Assembly (NCBI GenBank): GCA_014607495.2
Contig: CP053169.1
Location: 9,300,001 to 9,364,000 of the forward strand
DNA from: Carposina sasakii
Lineage: Eukaryota > Arthropoda > Insecta > Lepidoptera > Carposinidae
Length of the DNA stretch: 64,000 bases
Reading direction: 5' to 3'
Shown here: positions 21,353-32,260 of the stretch, in pieces
Layout: the number at the start of each line of letters is the position of its first letter
Position numbering within the stretch: the first letter of the stretch is position 1
Position numbers and translations under genes: made by a program
The notes under the pieces: model-generated
Seen by the model: the letters and a program-made list of their open reading frames with translations, nothing else
The model's database searches: none
Told to the model about the DNA's origin: nothing

Positions 21353-22621
21353 GGGCACGGCTAGATGAATGTCGACGCCAGTATTGTTCACTGGACTACT
21401 CTTGACGTATCCGTCGCAACAATTGCTGAAGGTTATCGTAGGCACTTTACCATCACTGTCAATTTGAACCGAGCCCAGGTTTTGTGCTAGAGAGTCGACG
21501 TTTAAGTCGATCTTGTCGTTATTCTGTCGGTCATCGGAGTTCTCGTTCATAATCGGAGAAAGCCATTCCTTTTCGCCCTCTACGTCTATCTCGGCACCCT
21601 TCTCTACGTCCGGGCCGAGTTCGTCATGCCATTGAGCGGGAGAGCAACCCTCGCCACTTACGCGTAAATCGAATAAATCGGCTAAATTGACGTTAAAATT
21701 CTTATTACGTTCAGGTACTTCTTCAGGTTTATCCAACGATTTGATTTCCTCTTCGATAATCCGATCGTTAATGTTCTCAATTTCCTGCTGAAGCACGGGA
21801 TCGTCTTCGTAAAATTCAGACAGATACTGCAGGTTCTCGTACCAACCGCTCTCTTGGTTTTCCGGCCAAGAGCTCTGACGTTCGGCAACGGTTTTCCGAT
21901 AGTGCTCTATCAGCGGCTTAAGGGACTCCTCGTGCTGTTGGTAAAGATAATGATAAGCTTGACTTACTGCGGACAGCGAGTAAGATGAGCGAGGTCTCGG
22001 CAGAACGGCGGCCGAAGGTTGCGGTTGAACACTACGCCGCCACACGTGCCTTCTCGCTCGTTCCCACAGAATTGCATTAGAATTAAGAATCCTTTCAAAG
22101 TCCGACACTTGTTCGGCTTCGCTGATCTGCAAAAGCAGCTTGTTCTCCGTCTCTTTCCCGCAGCCGGCACTTTGACACAGCCTCTTGTTGTCGGTGACCT
22201 GTTTAGAAGGATTACAAGTGTTAGTTCGGTACATATCGATTCTCTCGTTGCATAATTGACGAGGTTTTGAGGTTGAATGTCTAGGTTTAGGCGCGTCGGC
22301 GTAAGTCATCGGTATTGAGAGCGTCTGTACGGCAACAGAGAAAGGAATTTTTTCCACGGCTTTTCGTTTCTGCTGTTTTACGTAGACACTACTCGGTTTG
22401 GACAGGCGCCGCTTGGTCTCCAGCTCAGGTCGATTTTTGTAGAGTTCGACAGCGAAATTGGGATGCTGTGGTTCAACTTTGCGAATGGGACCATACTGTG
22501 ACCTTGGCCTCTCAGCCAGGCAAACACTTTTAGCTCTCAAAGGGATATCGGCGCGATATTCCCTGGGAACAGTAGCTGAGAATCTTTTGGGCGCTGATGA
22601 CCGACGTATAGGGTCGGACAT
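21314..22621 (-). CDS. Unrecognised disordered protein, 435 codons, no intron
   Basis: A single open frame from ATG (22621) to TGA (21314). The N-terminal third is basic and Pro/Ser/Arg-rich (RRSSAPKRFSATVPREYRAD, KRRLSKPSSVYVKQQKRKA) with SVAVQTLSIPMTYADAPKP. Around residues 190-310 is a helix-prone region (YHYLYQQHEESLKPLIEHYR, LQQEIENINDRIIEEEI); the C-terminal third is acidic. No signal peptide or membrane span. The frame is open upstream of the ATG to a TGA about 72 bases earlier (KTVQDRHSFARAPSAVPLAP), and the ATG context is poor, so the true start may lie in another exon. GC content and codon choice are clearly coding-like compared with the flanks. Family not recognised; possibly lepidopteran-specific or fast-evolving. 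Confidence 0.75.
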   Translation of the reverse strand: MSDPIRRSSAPKRFSATVPREYRADIPLRAKSVCLAERPRSQYGPIRKVEPQHPNFAVELYKNRPELETKRRLSKPSSVYVKQQKRKAVEKIPFSVAVQTLSIPMTYADAPKPRHSTSKPRQLCNERIDMYRTNTCNPSKQVTDNKRLCQSAGCGKETENKLLLQISEAEQVSDFERILNSNAILWERARRHVWRRSVQPQPSAAVLPRPRSSYSLSAVSQAYHYLYQQHEESLKPLIEHYRKTVAERQSSWPENQESGWYENLQYLSEFYEDDPVLQQEIENINDRIIEEEIKSLDKPEEVPERNKNFNVNLADLFDLRVSGEGCSPAQWHDELGPDVEKGAEIDVEGEKEWLSPIMNENSDDRQNNDKIDLNVDSLAQNLGSVQIDSDGKVPTITFSNCCDGYVKSSPVNNTGVDIHLAVPSIDSGESRPPIM

Positions 22622-22797
22622 GGGCGCAAGTGGTACTGCGGACGGTGCCCTCGCGAATGAGTGCCTGTCTTGTACCGTTTTTCCGATTCAATGGAGTGAG
22701 CGTAAAAAGTAATTTATCGTTGTAGCGTGTTAAGGTCGATCGATTTGGCCAAATCAGCGAGGTAAAGATGCGCATATTTTGCTTGTACGATGCATGA

Positions 22798-22814
22798 CTG
22801 TCGCGAAACGACAG
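22798..22814. promoter_or_regulatory. Short hairpin upstream of the 21-kb gene
   Basis: CTGTCG-CGAAA-CGACAG, a 6-bp stem with a 5-base loop, in a locally CpG-rich stretch about 180 bp upstream of the minus-strand ATG. Its role is unknown; it may mark the promoter. Confidence 0.25.
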
Positions 22815-23084
22815 TTTTAGTATCGCGATTCTTTTAGTCTGGTACTTGTTTGCATTGTTTTATGTCGTTGACAAATATAATAATGTAAAGTAGGTATACG
22901 TTAGTATTCGGTAGACATGAAAAACTTTTATGTTGAATAAATAAAACAGTTGATATGAAAAGTTGTAATATTTTTCAAATGTTTAATTAAAATTAAAGTT
23001 TAAAAGAAAGGACCACTCTACGACCATAACTCGCGGATAGTGCTACAATTTACGTTGAATTCAATTCGACTGCATACCTACCCA

Positions 23085-23348
23085 TACAGGATGTAATAAA
23101 GGGGATATTAATATAAAGCGAAATGGTATGAATATAGTCTAATATTGAGCAACAAACACAAAATTAACAGCAAAACTTAAGACTCGAAATCACATATTTA
23201 TTTTCTAGGTGCACAGAGATTTCATAACGCAGGAATGTCCACACATTCTTGAAATTGATGTTGAGGCTCAAATTTGTAGCTAGTTTTTTTACAGTGGGTT
23301 ATTTTCATATCATACCATTTCGCTTTTTCCCTTTTGTTACACCCTGTA
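23085..23348. mobile_element. TACAGGATGTAATAAAGGGG MITE, complete
   Basis: Long inverted repeats: left AAAGCGAAATGGTATGA, right TCATACCATTTCGCTTT, with TACAGG/CCCTGTA ends. Relative of the element at 16927-17192. 264 bp. Confidence 0.8.
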
Positions 23349-24920
23349 TATTCAGCTGCATTGGATTGAGCTGACCACAGTACCCACAAACGACCGCAAT
23401 GAAATGCAAGCTTCATGTGGCAGGCATGCAATTATGGTATAGGTTAACTCCAAACCATAAACTAATATAATTAGACTATTATTAGGAACAGGCCTATAGA
23501 AATTTTATTTATTTATTCAACCTCGGATTACATATTCTTTTTTACGGTTTTTTGGTTCCTCTGTTTCAGTAAACGTGTCATTTTCAACTCATGTTCATCA
23601 ACGTTCGATTAAGCAAAACGTCCGATTAATGTTTTTGAAAGGGTGTTTATTGACGCTTTTTCATATGAATAATGTTGTTAATGAATATTTATTATTATTA
23701 TTATGCTTTATTGTTCACAGTAAAGTTTTCACAAATAAAGTTTGTGACAAAGAAAATGTACAAAGGCGTGCTTATCTCTAAAAGATTTATTATTAGTTAG
23801 TTAATAATTTTACATGTGTTTAATGGTAATAATCTTATACATTAGTGGTCATAAAACACCTTTAAAATCTGCTATCCGTGCGATTACATTAATCGACGTT
23901 GATGAATACGGGCCTTATACGTTTAATAAACGTAATAATGTAACGTTTTTATTTAAAACTTTATTCGTGAATGATAGGACTCCAAAACATTATTACTTCG
24001 ATGTTTTAGTACTCTAGGTTAGGTTTAATATCAGGGTGAAAGTTGTACTTATGAGAACTAATATGCATTTTTAAAAACATTCCTTTATGACCAACGAAAT
24101 AGTTGTTGCATTAGGAAAGAAAAAATGTTGATCCGTTCTAGTTTATCAGAGGGGTAAGCACGAACCTCTCGATAGCCCGTAACGCTATCGTCCAACTGTC
24201 AAATCACTTAGATTTTGCTAGCGAGTCGCTAGCGTTACGCCGCGTAAAAAGTTTCGTGCATACTTCACGGTTCAGTTGGTCGGAGTGGAAAGAGGGCATC
24301 AAAGTTTATTTGTCGATTGTCATTTTTTTATTGGTTACGGTCTGGCAAGCATAAGTTGGCGTTTCGAGGCTTTATGGCCACCAAAGTGGAACTAATAATG
24401 GTTATGATCGCCTAAAGACGAAATCTAGGAATTTAGCAGTTCTTCCTTATAACAAAAGCAACATGAGGTTTGTCAGACTGCATGATTCTACTATTACTTT
24501 TCTAGAATTTATAAAATAAATATTCATGTTAGGTATTTAAAATATATTATGTTTTCCCAAGCACGCTGAACAAATATTTTAGTTAGATAACTTTGATTCA
24601 TTTTATGGTGTTAATTGGTGTAATTATGCATTTCAGATGGAAAATCCTTCGAAGTTTTTGTTACTATGTCACTACTTATATAAAGTAAGTATTTGTTGTA
24701 GCTCGTAACCTATCTAACCTTGGTGTCAAAGTAAATATTGGAACAGTTACGAAAACTGTTTCTTTTCATTATCTCTCTAGCATTTTGTTACATTTGACAC
24801 TGTTTATTTAATGTTTATTATATTGTGTTGTAATAGTCTATAGGTATATATACCCCAGGTATATGGTCCCAATTTATCAAATACGCATATACATGTTAAC
24901 ATATAACTTTTTATGTTGCT
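23349..24920. other. AT-rich spacer, no gene seen
   Basis: No protein frame that stands out. A stretch at 24150-24260 is richer in CpG and carries partly inverted CGATAGCCCGTAACGCTATC and GCTAGCGAGTCGCTAGC motifs; the rest is plain AT-rich DNA. Confidence 0.3.
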
Positions 24921-24938
24921 CTGGGAGTGAAAAAAAAA

Positions 24939-25137
24939 CGTATAATACTACAGCTGCTTCTCTTCCCGGGCATACTGTACAAGTCAGTAGAGGGACAAGA
25001 GGGTCTTGGTGTTTTGTAGGCGATGGGCTGACAACTCACATCTCAACTATACCCTCGGCATTGGTCAGAAGTGGCACCATGTGGTTCTATCAGCCCTTGG
25101 TGCTCTGCCTACCCCGTAAGAGATAAAGGCGTGATTA
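24939..25137 (+). repeat. S2 dispersed repeat
   Basis: CTACAGCTGCTTCTCTTCCC, GGGCATACTGTACAAG, GGCACCATGTGGTTCTATC, CCCCGTAAGAGATAAAGG. Missing about 20 bp after GGGCTGAC relative to 9012. Confidence 0.65.
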
Positions 25138-25232
25138 TATGTATGTGTGTATGTATGTATATACATTTTTATATTAATGTGGCACAAAAAATTCTATTAC
25201 GTCGAACAATTTTAAATTTTAGAACTCTTTAA

Positions 25233-25400
25233 GAGTCTATAAGAGTCTACTGAGGAACTGTCAGTGACAAGTTGCAGCGATAAATCTCTGGCCTGGCGAT
25301 GTGCTAGCAACTTGTTACTGATCATTTACATACTTTCTCCGCTATGCTGAACGTGGCCGTGGACTCTCCTTTAAGATACTGCATCATTTCGATAACACCT
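25233..25400 (+). repeat. S1 dispersed repeat, 3' part
   Basis: GCTAGCAACTTGTTACTGAT, CCGCTATGCTGAACGTGGC, GACTCTCCTTTAAGAT. The 5' half is rearranged. Confidence 0.55.
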
Positions 25401-25807
25401 ATGTAGTAGACAATTATATTTTCTGAGGAAAATCTAAAATCAGTTGAGCGATTGCGAATTAATTTAAACACATCATCACATAATTTAATTAGTGATGAGA
25501 TCTGCCGAATTAACGATGATCCACCAATCGTGGATTCATGAAATAAAATAACTGAATCAGATGGATGTCATAAAATGGATCAGTTTCTGGATCTTCTAAA
25601 TATAAATCTCAAGGTGAATGCACAATTTGTCGGCCATCTTTAAATAAATTCCGGTATTTCCGTCTAATAAAATGTCACTTCCTGTACATAATGCTATAGA
25701 AAATTTGTAATAAGCGATTATGAATCCCGAGTCCAATCCTATATGAAATGCTGAAATTAATACCAAAAAACTATAAGTTGGATTGTTCTCATTGTAAAAG
25801 TGTTTCA

Positions 25808-26300
25808 GTGCTGTTGCGGTGCTTCATTAGAATTCATCAGCTGCTCTCCTTCCGTATAAAGAGTCGACTTAAGGTCGCGTCCCCATTAGGCGAACAGTGA
25901 GCGGCTAACAATTTGCTTCCAGTTTGCCTCCGTATACATTTTAAATGGAGTGCCCATACAACACGAAATGTACGCAGTTTGCGACGTTTCGCTTGCCGAC
26001 TCTTCCCAGTCGGCGGCGCAGTTTGTTCACTACGCCGCCGGGGCGCTCCGTTCGCTAATGTACTTGCGGCTAAAACGCTCTAGTTCGCCGCTCAGTTGAT
26101 ATTGAGCTAGCGACCGATACGCCACTCAGAGTCACTCAGCTAACAGTCAGCCGCTCACTGTTTGCCTAATGGGGACGCGGCCTAAGGACTAAAGGGCGTA
26201 CTCTCAGGTGATGAGCTAGCATCTTTTACATCTGGCTCTGCGATAGTAGACGTGGCTGTGTGAGATATCCTTCTTGATCCTCCAGAACTAGTAACCCCAT
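25808..26300 (+). repeat. S1 dispersed repeat split by a MITE
   Basis: Left part GTGCTGTTGCGGTGCTTCAT to GAGTCGACTTAA; right part TAAGGACTAAAGGGCG, GTGATGAGCTAGC and TCTGGCTCTGCGATAG. Removing 25873-26182 plus one duplication gives a normal S1 copy. Confidence 0.75.
25873..26182. mobile_element. TIR MITE (GG[TC]CGCGTCCCCATTAGGC), TAA duplication
   Basis: 310 bp with about 35-bp inverted ends: left GGTCGCGTCCCCATTAGGCG then AACAGTGAGCGGCTAAC, right in reverse GGCCGCGTCCCCATTAGGCA then AACAGTGAGCGGCTGAC. TAA is present on both sides. The interior is GC- and CpG-rich (GCCGACTCTTCCCAGTCGGC hairpin), unlike its surroundings. A PIF/Harbinger-like origin is inferred from the 3-bp target and TCCCCA-type ends. 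Confidence 0.85.
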
Positions 26301-26668
26301 CTTAGGAACAGCCGTCTAGGTAATATGTGGAACCAAGATGTTGCTTTATGGTGTTTTAAAACGATATATAAAACAGACAGTATATACTTCACTCTCCCAA
26401 TAAAATTGGTGTGTCTCAAAAACATATAGCTATATCACACGATACTAACGTAGGTAGGTATACCTAACATGAAAAATGTCGAATACATTGACGTCAGAAT
26501 AAAACAGATTTACATTTTGTATTTTCGAACGCAAGACTATTTCGCACATGAGCAAGATGGTGCATTTTTACCACGCGTTTAGGTAAAGCGATAATTTTTT
26601 ACCTATCTTACGCCCTGTCGCAGGATCACGAACGATATCAACAGCCACTTTAGGTATATAGTGGTGCC

Positions 26669-26783
26669 AGATGTAAAAGGTCGGTGATAAGTTGCTAGCG
26701 CATGAGTTCGTTAGTCGACTCTTGTGAAATGCACGGAAGGAGATGCAGCTGGTGTATTCTAGTCAAGCCCCGCATCAGCATTA
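26669..26783 (-). repeat. S1 dispersed repeat (reverse, 5' half)
   Basis: TTGCTAGCGCATGAGTTCG, GTCGACTCTTGTG, GCACGGAAGGAGATGCAGCT, AGCCCCGCATCAGCA. Confidence 0.6.
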
Positions 26784-26799
26784 TTGAAAATGTTTAATG

Positions 26800-27805
26800 T
26801 CACTGCTTTTTTAACCGACTTCGAAAAAGAGAGGTTATCAATACGTCTATATGTTTTTTTTATTATTAACACAATTTCTAATGATAAAATATATCTCTAT
26901 ACAAAAACAGGGTATAGAAGAAATGGCTGACGTCTCTTGTTCTAATACTGTATTCTACATAAATGTCCGTTCTACCATATGACCTTCAGTCATTAATAAA
27001 CCAACTAAATACGAGTCAATAATGTCCGGTGGGTATTTAGGTTATTTTATGGACATTTAATTGATTTCTGATGGCTTATCTATATTCTAATTCAACAGAA
27101 ACAAGAATATAGAAAACAGTCATTAATATTAGTTAGTGTATTAAGTGATTTACCTACGTCACTTCGAAAACTAGGATTTATAGTCAAAATTAACGGCCGC
27201 CTACGACTTCGACCGCATAATCATTTGAATTTACGTTTTTTTTTTTTTTGGTAATTTCGGGAACTTCTTTCTTATTCTCCTTAGGAACAAACATGCCTTT
27301 CAGTTTGCTACGCTCAGCTTTGTCTGGGACTTTACAGTGAAAAGTGGAGTGAAGAAGTGAAAGATACCTACATAAGTAGTCATATATCGGCATTTCATTA
27401 CATTAGTTAGTTATTACTTTTGTATATCTTACTAAATTGTAATTTCCCAACACTATAAGCCTTATAAATGTCGCAACTTTTATACAAATTGCCCTGCCAG
27501 GTATTTTAAATACTATGCGGTTTAGAGAGCGATAATTTTGGCTAGCACTTTGCCTGTTCAATGAATTAGGGTTAAGTATATTATATTAGAGCTGTTAAAA
27601 CAACAACTCACAAGCCAAGCAAGCGGAAAAAAGAAATATACAATTATTTACAATGCCTAGACATTTTGCATTATGTCTGTTGATAAGCATAACCTATCTT
27701 ACCAATTATGTTCGTGTTACGAAGCAAGGGCAGGTCTCCTAATTTGATTATAACAAACGCAACGCCCATGAACATTGTAAACAAACACCGAGGTTAGCCA
27801 GTTCG
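26800..27805. other. Spacer with one weak minus-strand frame
   Basis: Mostly AT-rich. At 27190-27393 a minus-strand frame reads KAERSKLKGMFVPKENKKEV then a poly-Lys run from a poly(A) tract and ends YAVEVVGGR. Its end matches a repeat motif (ATGCGGTCGAAGTCGTAGGC), so it is treated as transposon-derived. Confidence 0.3.
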
Positions 27806-27810
27806 ATAAT

Positions 27811-28153
27811 CTATACATATACATATAATAAAAATGTAACGGATCGCTGTCTGTACATGGAAGATATATGAGAAAAAATATTATAGAATACCTTTATCGA
27901 CGCAATAGTCTCCAAAACAATGATTTTTGGATTTTTTGTCTATTTGTCTGTTTGTCTGTGCGTTTGTGCACGCTAATCTCAGAAACTGCTGAACCGATTT
28001 CGATGCAGTTTTCAGGAATATATTGTGTCAGGTCCCACTTAACATATAGGCTACTTTTTATCCCGGGAAAATGTTTCTATCCCGGATAATTTCGATATTT
28101 TGTTTTTTTTTTCTGTAGTCCACGCGGACGGAGTCGCGGGCGTCCACTAGTAT
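27811..28153 (-). repeat. T-family repeat, complete copy (reverse)
   Basis: Reverse-strand copy ending ACTAGT at 28148-28153. Contains GATTTCGATGCAGTTTTCAG, TGTCTGTTTGTCTGTGCG and GATCGCTGTCTGTACATGG. It mirrors the sense copy at 28609-28945, about 455 bp away. Confidence 0.65.
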
Positions 28154-28608
28154 TGAATAAATTGCGTGGGTTCGCCATTTCTAACGCGTAAACAAACTTC
28201 GTTTTATCCAACTTTCTTTATTTAGGTGAGGAAAGATTGGTTAAGCTGTGTAAACATTACATCTAGATATCTACAAGGTAACTAAAGTTAGTTTAATTGC
28301 TTCTATGAGTTTACCATTGTAACTACAAGCCCCCTTGATCAAACTGCTTAATCTTCAAATAAATTTTAAATTACGTCTAAGCATCACATATTACGGACGA
28401 CGACGACTTCTATTTCGATTTATATCAAAGTAAGACAGTATGTGTACCTACAAATTCGAGGATAAAATATAATCTAGGATTACCTGCAGGTATTATTGTA
28501 CTTACAACAAATAACTAATGCAAACAGGCATCGTCGTGCCTTTAATTAATAGCTGTTCTTTAGACTAGAGCCGGTTTCATAGAAGAACTCCCAGTAAAAA
28601 TATTTATT

Positions 28609-28945
28609 ACTAGTGGACGCCCGCGGCTTCATCCTCGTGGACTGCAGAAAAAGCAAAATGTCGAAATTATCCTGGATAAAAACATTTTCCCGGGATAAAA
28701 AGTAGCCTATATGTTTAGGGGGATCTGTCACAATATATTCCTGAAAACTGCGTCGAAATCGGTTCAGCCGTCTCTGAGATTAGCGTTCACAAACGCACAA
28801 ACAGAGAAACCGACAAACAGACAAAAATTCCAAAAATCATTCTTTTGGATACTATTGCGTTGATAAAGGTCTCCTATAGTATTTTTTCTCATATATCTTC
28901 CATGTACAGACAGCGATCCGTTGCATTTTTATAATATGTATAGAT
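28609..28945 (+). repeat. T-family repeat, complete copy (sense)
   Basis: ACTAGTGGACGCCCGCGGC start, CCGGGATAAAAAGTAGCC, TTCAGCCGTCTCTGAGATTA, GACAGCGATCCGTTGC and a TTATAATATGTATAGATG end. With the copy at 27811 it forms a large inverted repeat. Confidence 0.65.
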
Positions 28946-28989
28946 GTGCAGTTGCAAAGATAATGTAGTCTATCACAAAGCATCTAGCG

Positions 28990-29095
28990 CCATAATCCAA
29001 AGAAAATATTCGATGATACGGTAGGATTTCGTATTTTGTCGAAGGACCTTGATATTATCTGATTTTGGGACTAGGTTAATGACCTGTAAAGTATA
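28990..29095 (+). repeat. Degraded SINE-V tail
   Basis: GACCTTGATATTATC and TTTTGGGACTAGGTTAATG resemble the tail of the SINE at 36985-37195 (TGTGGGACTAGGTTAATG). Confidence 0.4.
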
Positions 29096-29399
29096 TGTTA
29101 ATACTTGATTATCAATATAACACCAGAAATTATACATGAATGATTACTTTCGATTAAACTGAAGAATAAAGTGATTTTACAAAAGATCTATTGACGCAAG
29201 CATTACGCACAGTTGTTTTTCATGAAAAACGTAGGTAACTATGTCTAAATATCTTTTGCGTTTTATATTGGAGAACAAAAATAACCACACTTTAGTTTAG
29301 TACCTAAAATAAATGCATAAAAAATGCTCTATTCCAGACTAAATTATAAAACATCAAAACAACAATTTTACAGCGGATCATTAACCTGCCTAATATTGC

Positions 29400-29566
29400 T
29401 TGACAGTAATTGCTCTGAATCTCTCCGCTTCCTGCCTACCATGATCAGTTTCGAATTTATGTATGCTTCGCCAACTTAAGTTAGTTATCTATCTCATATG
29501 ACAGTAATTGCTCTGAATCTCTCCTTCCTACCCAGTTTCGAATTATGTACTTAAGGTAGGATCAAT
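29400..29566 (+). repeat. Direct tandem duplication, ~70 bp units
   Basis: GACAGTAATTGCTCTGAATC, CTCTCC and CAGTTTCGAAT occur at about 29402-29460 and again at 29502-29545; the second unit is shortened. Confidence 0.7.
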
Positions 29567-30237
29567 ATATTAAGTACCATTATTCCCATAATATTAGGTT
29601 TTCTTCATTCCCCTATAACCACCTTATAAATCTTTAGTAAATAAACATTGAAAGTGTGTTTACGGTAATAAATAACAGTTACCATTATATCCATAAAGTC
29701 TTTAAACTTAGCAGTTACCCAAAGGACAGTATCCCTTATAAAGAGGGGGAACTCGTTGGAAAGCGATCAATTCCGAATATTGTTTGACCTAAATTCAAGC
29801 CAGAGATGACAACTGTTACCTAACAACTGAAATACTCGTAATAGACTGATAAAATGCTCTTATATTTTATGAAGGTATTTCCGACAACGTATATACCTAC
29901 TTACATAATATTTTCAACCATAAGCGACGATTACTATACGTATCAAGATCTCAACCAAATTGATTTAGAATATACTTGGGAATAACCAATAAATATATCT
30001 CGCGCCTGTTTTACAGAGAGTCAATGTATTCCTTTGTCCATGTTTCGTACAAGTCGTTTAAAGGTTAAACTATGACTGTCTCTGAGACGCTGTGGCAGTG
30101 CATATTGTCATCGATGTTGGTAACCCATCACCACCATGCTGATCTTGGAGACCTCAAACATGGAGGGTGTGTTATATGAGGTAGGCATCCGATTACAAAG
30201 GATTTCCCGAAATTTCTATAGGAATGGGAGAAATGGT
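29567..30237. other. Spacer, nothing recognised
   Basis: AT-rich DNA without repeats known from this window and without a coding frame. Confidence 0.3.
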
Positions 30238-30372
30238 ATCATTGGACGCCCTCCAGCCAGGTGGACCTACTCAATACTTGAACAGGGCGGCTGGTAGTAA
30301 CTGGATGGCGCAAACGGGAAATCGAGCCTTGGAGCGTGCACTGGAGGAGCAGCAAGGAACTGCAATTGACTG
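30238..30372 (+). mobile_element. LINE-B-type 3' fragment
   Basis: TTGGACGCCCTCCAGCCAGG, GGGCGGCTGGTAGTAACTGG and CAAGGAACTGCAATTGACTG correspond to the reverse-transcriptase C-terminus at 18884. Frame broken. Confidence 0.55.
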
Positions 30373-30544
30373 ATGTATATATTTAAGTACCTGGGTTCTT
30401 AGCGAGGCAGATTACACTTACAGAACAAATTCATTCAGTCGAAAAAAAAAACGTTATCAGGTATGAATTAGTACTATGCGTACATAGAATATGAAAATGA
30501 ATTGCTGTTCGTTAGGCTCGCTGAAGCTCTAAGATTGGTATGAA

Positions 30545-30800
30545 AACCGTCCCGGCAGTTTGAATTTTAATATGATTAGACATAGCTCAACGGTCCAGCA
30601 AACTGAAGTGGCAATGGGCAGGGCACATAGCTCGTAGAACTGATGGCCGATGGAGTCGGAAAGTTTTAGAGTGGATACCACGTATCGGCCAAGGTCGCGG
30701 GCGTCGGTTGGATGCAGGCTGCTTCCGACCGGTCGGAGTGGAGGTTGTTGGGGGAGGCCTATGCCCAACAGTGGACTTCTCAGGACTGTAAATGATGATG
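30545..30800 (+). mobile_element. LINE-A 3' end, sense, reverse-transcriptase C-terminus
   Basis: Reads SSKLKWQWAGHIARRTDG, then RWSRKVLEWIPRIGQGRGRR, the conserved ending of lepidopteran non-LTR reverse transcriptases, before losing frame near GGTTGGATGCAGG. Ends AACAGTGGACTTCTCAGGA and a GATGATGATG tail. This copy sets the sense orientation for the reversed fragments at 1760, 7964, 31653, 39831, 49781 and 62721. Confidence 0.75.
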
Positions 30801-30883
30801 ATTATACATACTTACATGAAATTAAGAAAAATATCTCTTTAATATCGGATTCAGAGAGAAACATACATAAGTATAGAGAAGTC

Positions 30884-31045
30884 CAGTGCTGATGCGGTGC
30901 TTCACTAGAATACATCAGCTGCATCTCCTTCCGTGCAAGTCGTAAGCGTCGACTAAAGAATTCGGGCATTCTCTAAACGTGGCTATGGTATCTCCCTTAT
31001 GATTGTGCAGTTCTGGCTACCCCATTTCGAGAACACAACCGTGTG
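30884..31045 (+). repeat. S1 dispersed repeat
   Basis: CAGTGCTGATGCGGTGCTTC, CATCAGCTGCATCTCCTTCC, GCGTCGACTAAAG, TTCTGGCTACCCCATTTCG. About 60 bp is missing in the middle. Confidence 0.65.
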
Positions 31046-31134
31046 TATATTTAGTTAGTAAATCGGTACATAAGTAGAAAGACATCAAATCATAATCAGG
31101 AAGTGCTATTATGAGAGCACTAGGTACACCTGCC

Positions 31135-31285
31135 CAAGTAGCATGACCTGCGATACACGATATGATAAACCGATTTATCGACAATTAGCCTGTCAAAATT
31201 ACGATAAATATAGCCGCCATGTTGAATTTTGTATAGAGACGATACGATATCCACGATGCGTGGTCATGCCAGGGGGGCTGCGGCA
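31135..31285. mobile_element. GCATGACC...GGTCATGC TIR element
   Basis: Imperfect inverted ends: left TAGCATGACCTGCGATACAC, right in reverse TGGCATGACCACGCATCGTG. About 150 bp, AT-rich interior. A partial second copy is at 11740. Confidence 0.6.
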
Positions 31286-31652
31286 AGTAGTAAGTTGGTA
31301 TTTTAATAATCCTTATTAGTTAGTTTATTTACCCGTGTAAACACATTTAATCGATAGACTATACACGTAGTATCAGCAAGAAAACCTACACCCACACATG
31401 AATTTCAAGCCGACTTCCCTGCCCTATTTTTCCCTAATGGAATTACCTACATGATTCGATGTATCGCACCCTAGGGAATGTTGGATATTTCGGCCTAAAA
31501 TGTACGTCCCTGTGTCTAATAAAAATAAAAAGCTGGATTACGCGAAACTACAAGTAGCTGGCCTATTTTTCGATTAGAAATCAACATCGCTATCCAAAGA
31601 CCCTTCCCCACCTATAAAGAGTTATGTAGGTAAATAAGCAGTCCCTACTACT

Positions 31653-31855
31653 TCATCATCATCATCCATCATCATTTCAGTTAATTAAATCCACTGTTGA
31701 ACATAGGCCTCCGCAACAACCTCCTCTGAGATCTGTTGGAAGCAGCCTGTATTCAGAAGATACACGCGATCCTGACTAGGTCGTCTCCATCTTACGGGTA
31801 GCTCACCACGCTGCGCTTGCCGGTGTATGGTAGCCACTCTAGAACTTTTTGCCTA
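31653..31855 (-). mobile_element. LINE-A 3' end fragment (reverse)
   Basis: CATCATCATCCATCATCATT tail, CACTGTTGAACATAGGCCTC, GGAAGCAGCCTGTATTCAG, ACGCTGCGCTTGCCGGTGTA. Diverged. Confidence 0.55.
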
Positions 31856-32164
31856 TCGACTTTTGGTTCTTGGAGCTTCTTAGGTATATTTTTTTTTATA
31901 CTAGATAGGTGGCAAATTGCTATGTAGAGAGTTAAATCGAATTCGCGGATTGTTTATAAATCTTCTTTTAATTTGGAATAAAAAACATACCGACGAATGA
32001 ATGTGACCTCTCTTTTTGGTTTTTCCTCGGTCTCTAGTAATAAAATGCAATCAGCTGTTAGATATTTCAACTATAGGCAATCTTAATGTCCAGATAACAA
32101 GGATTAATTAGAATAATTTATATATCTACTTAATGTTAAAATATTATCAAGTATTGTAAAATCC

Positions 32165-32260
32165 TATGTCGATGCTACGGAAGTTCATATTAGATATGTC
32201 AGCCGCATCTCTAGTGCATATGTGAGTGCACATGTTGTAAGAGTCAACTCGGAAATGTCT
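32165..32260 (+). repeat. S1 repeat, decayed
   Basis: TCGATGCTACGGAAGTTC, GTCAGCCGCATCTCTAGTGC and GTTGTAAGAGTCAACTCGG recall S1 with many substitutions. Confidence 0.4.

Noticed and set aside
22019..22712. Several 70-80 codon frames in other phases around the 21-kb gene
   Set aside because: Shadows of the 435-codon frame; no splice signals or composition of their own.
27190..27393. Minus-strand frame ending YAVEVVGGR as a gene
   Set aside because: The Lys run comes from a poly(A) tract and the end matches a dispersed ATGCGGTCGAAGTCG motif also seen near 38020, so it is repeat-derived.
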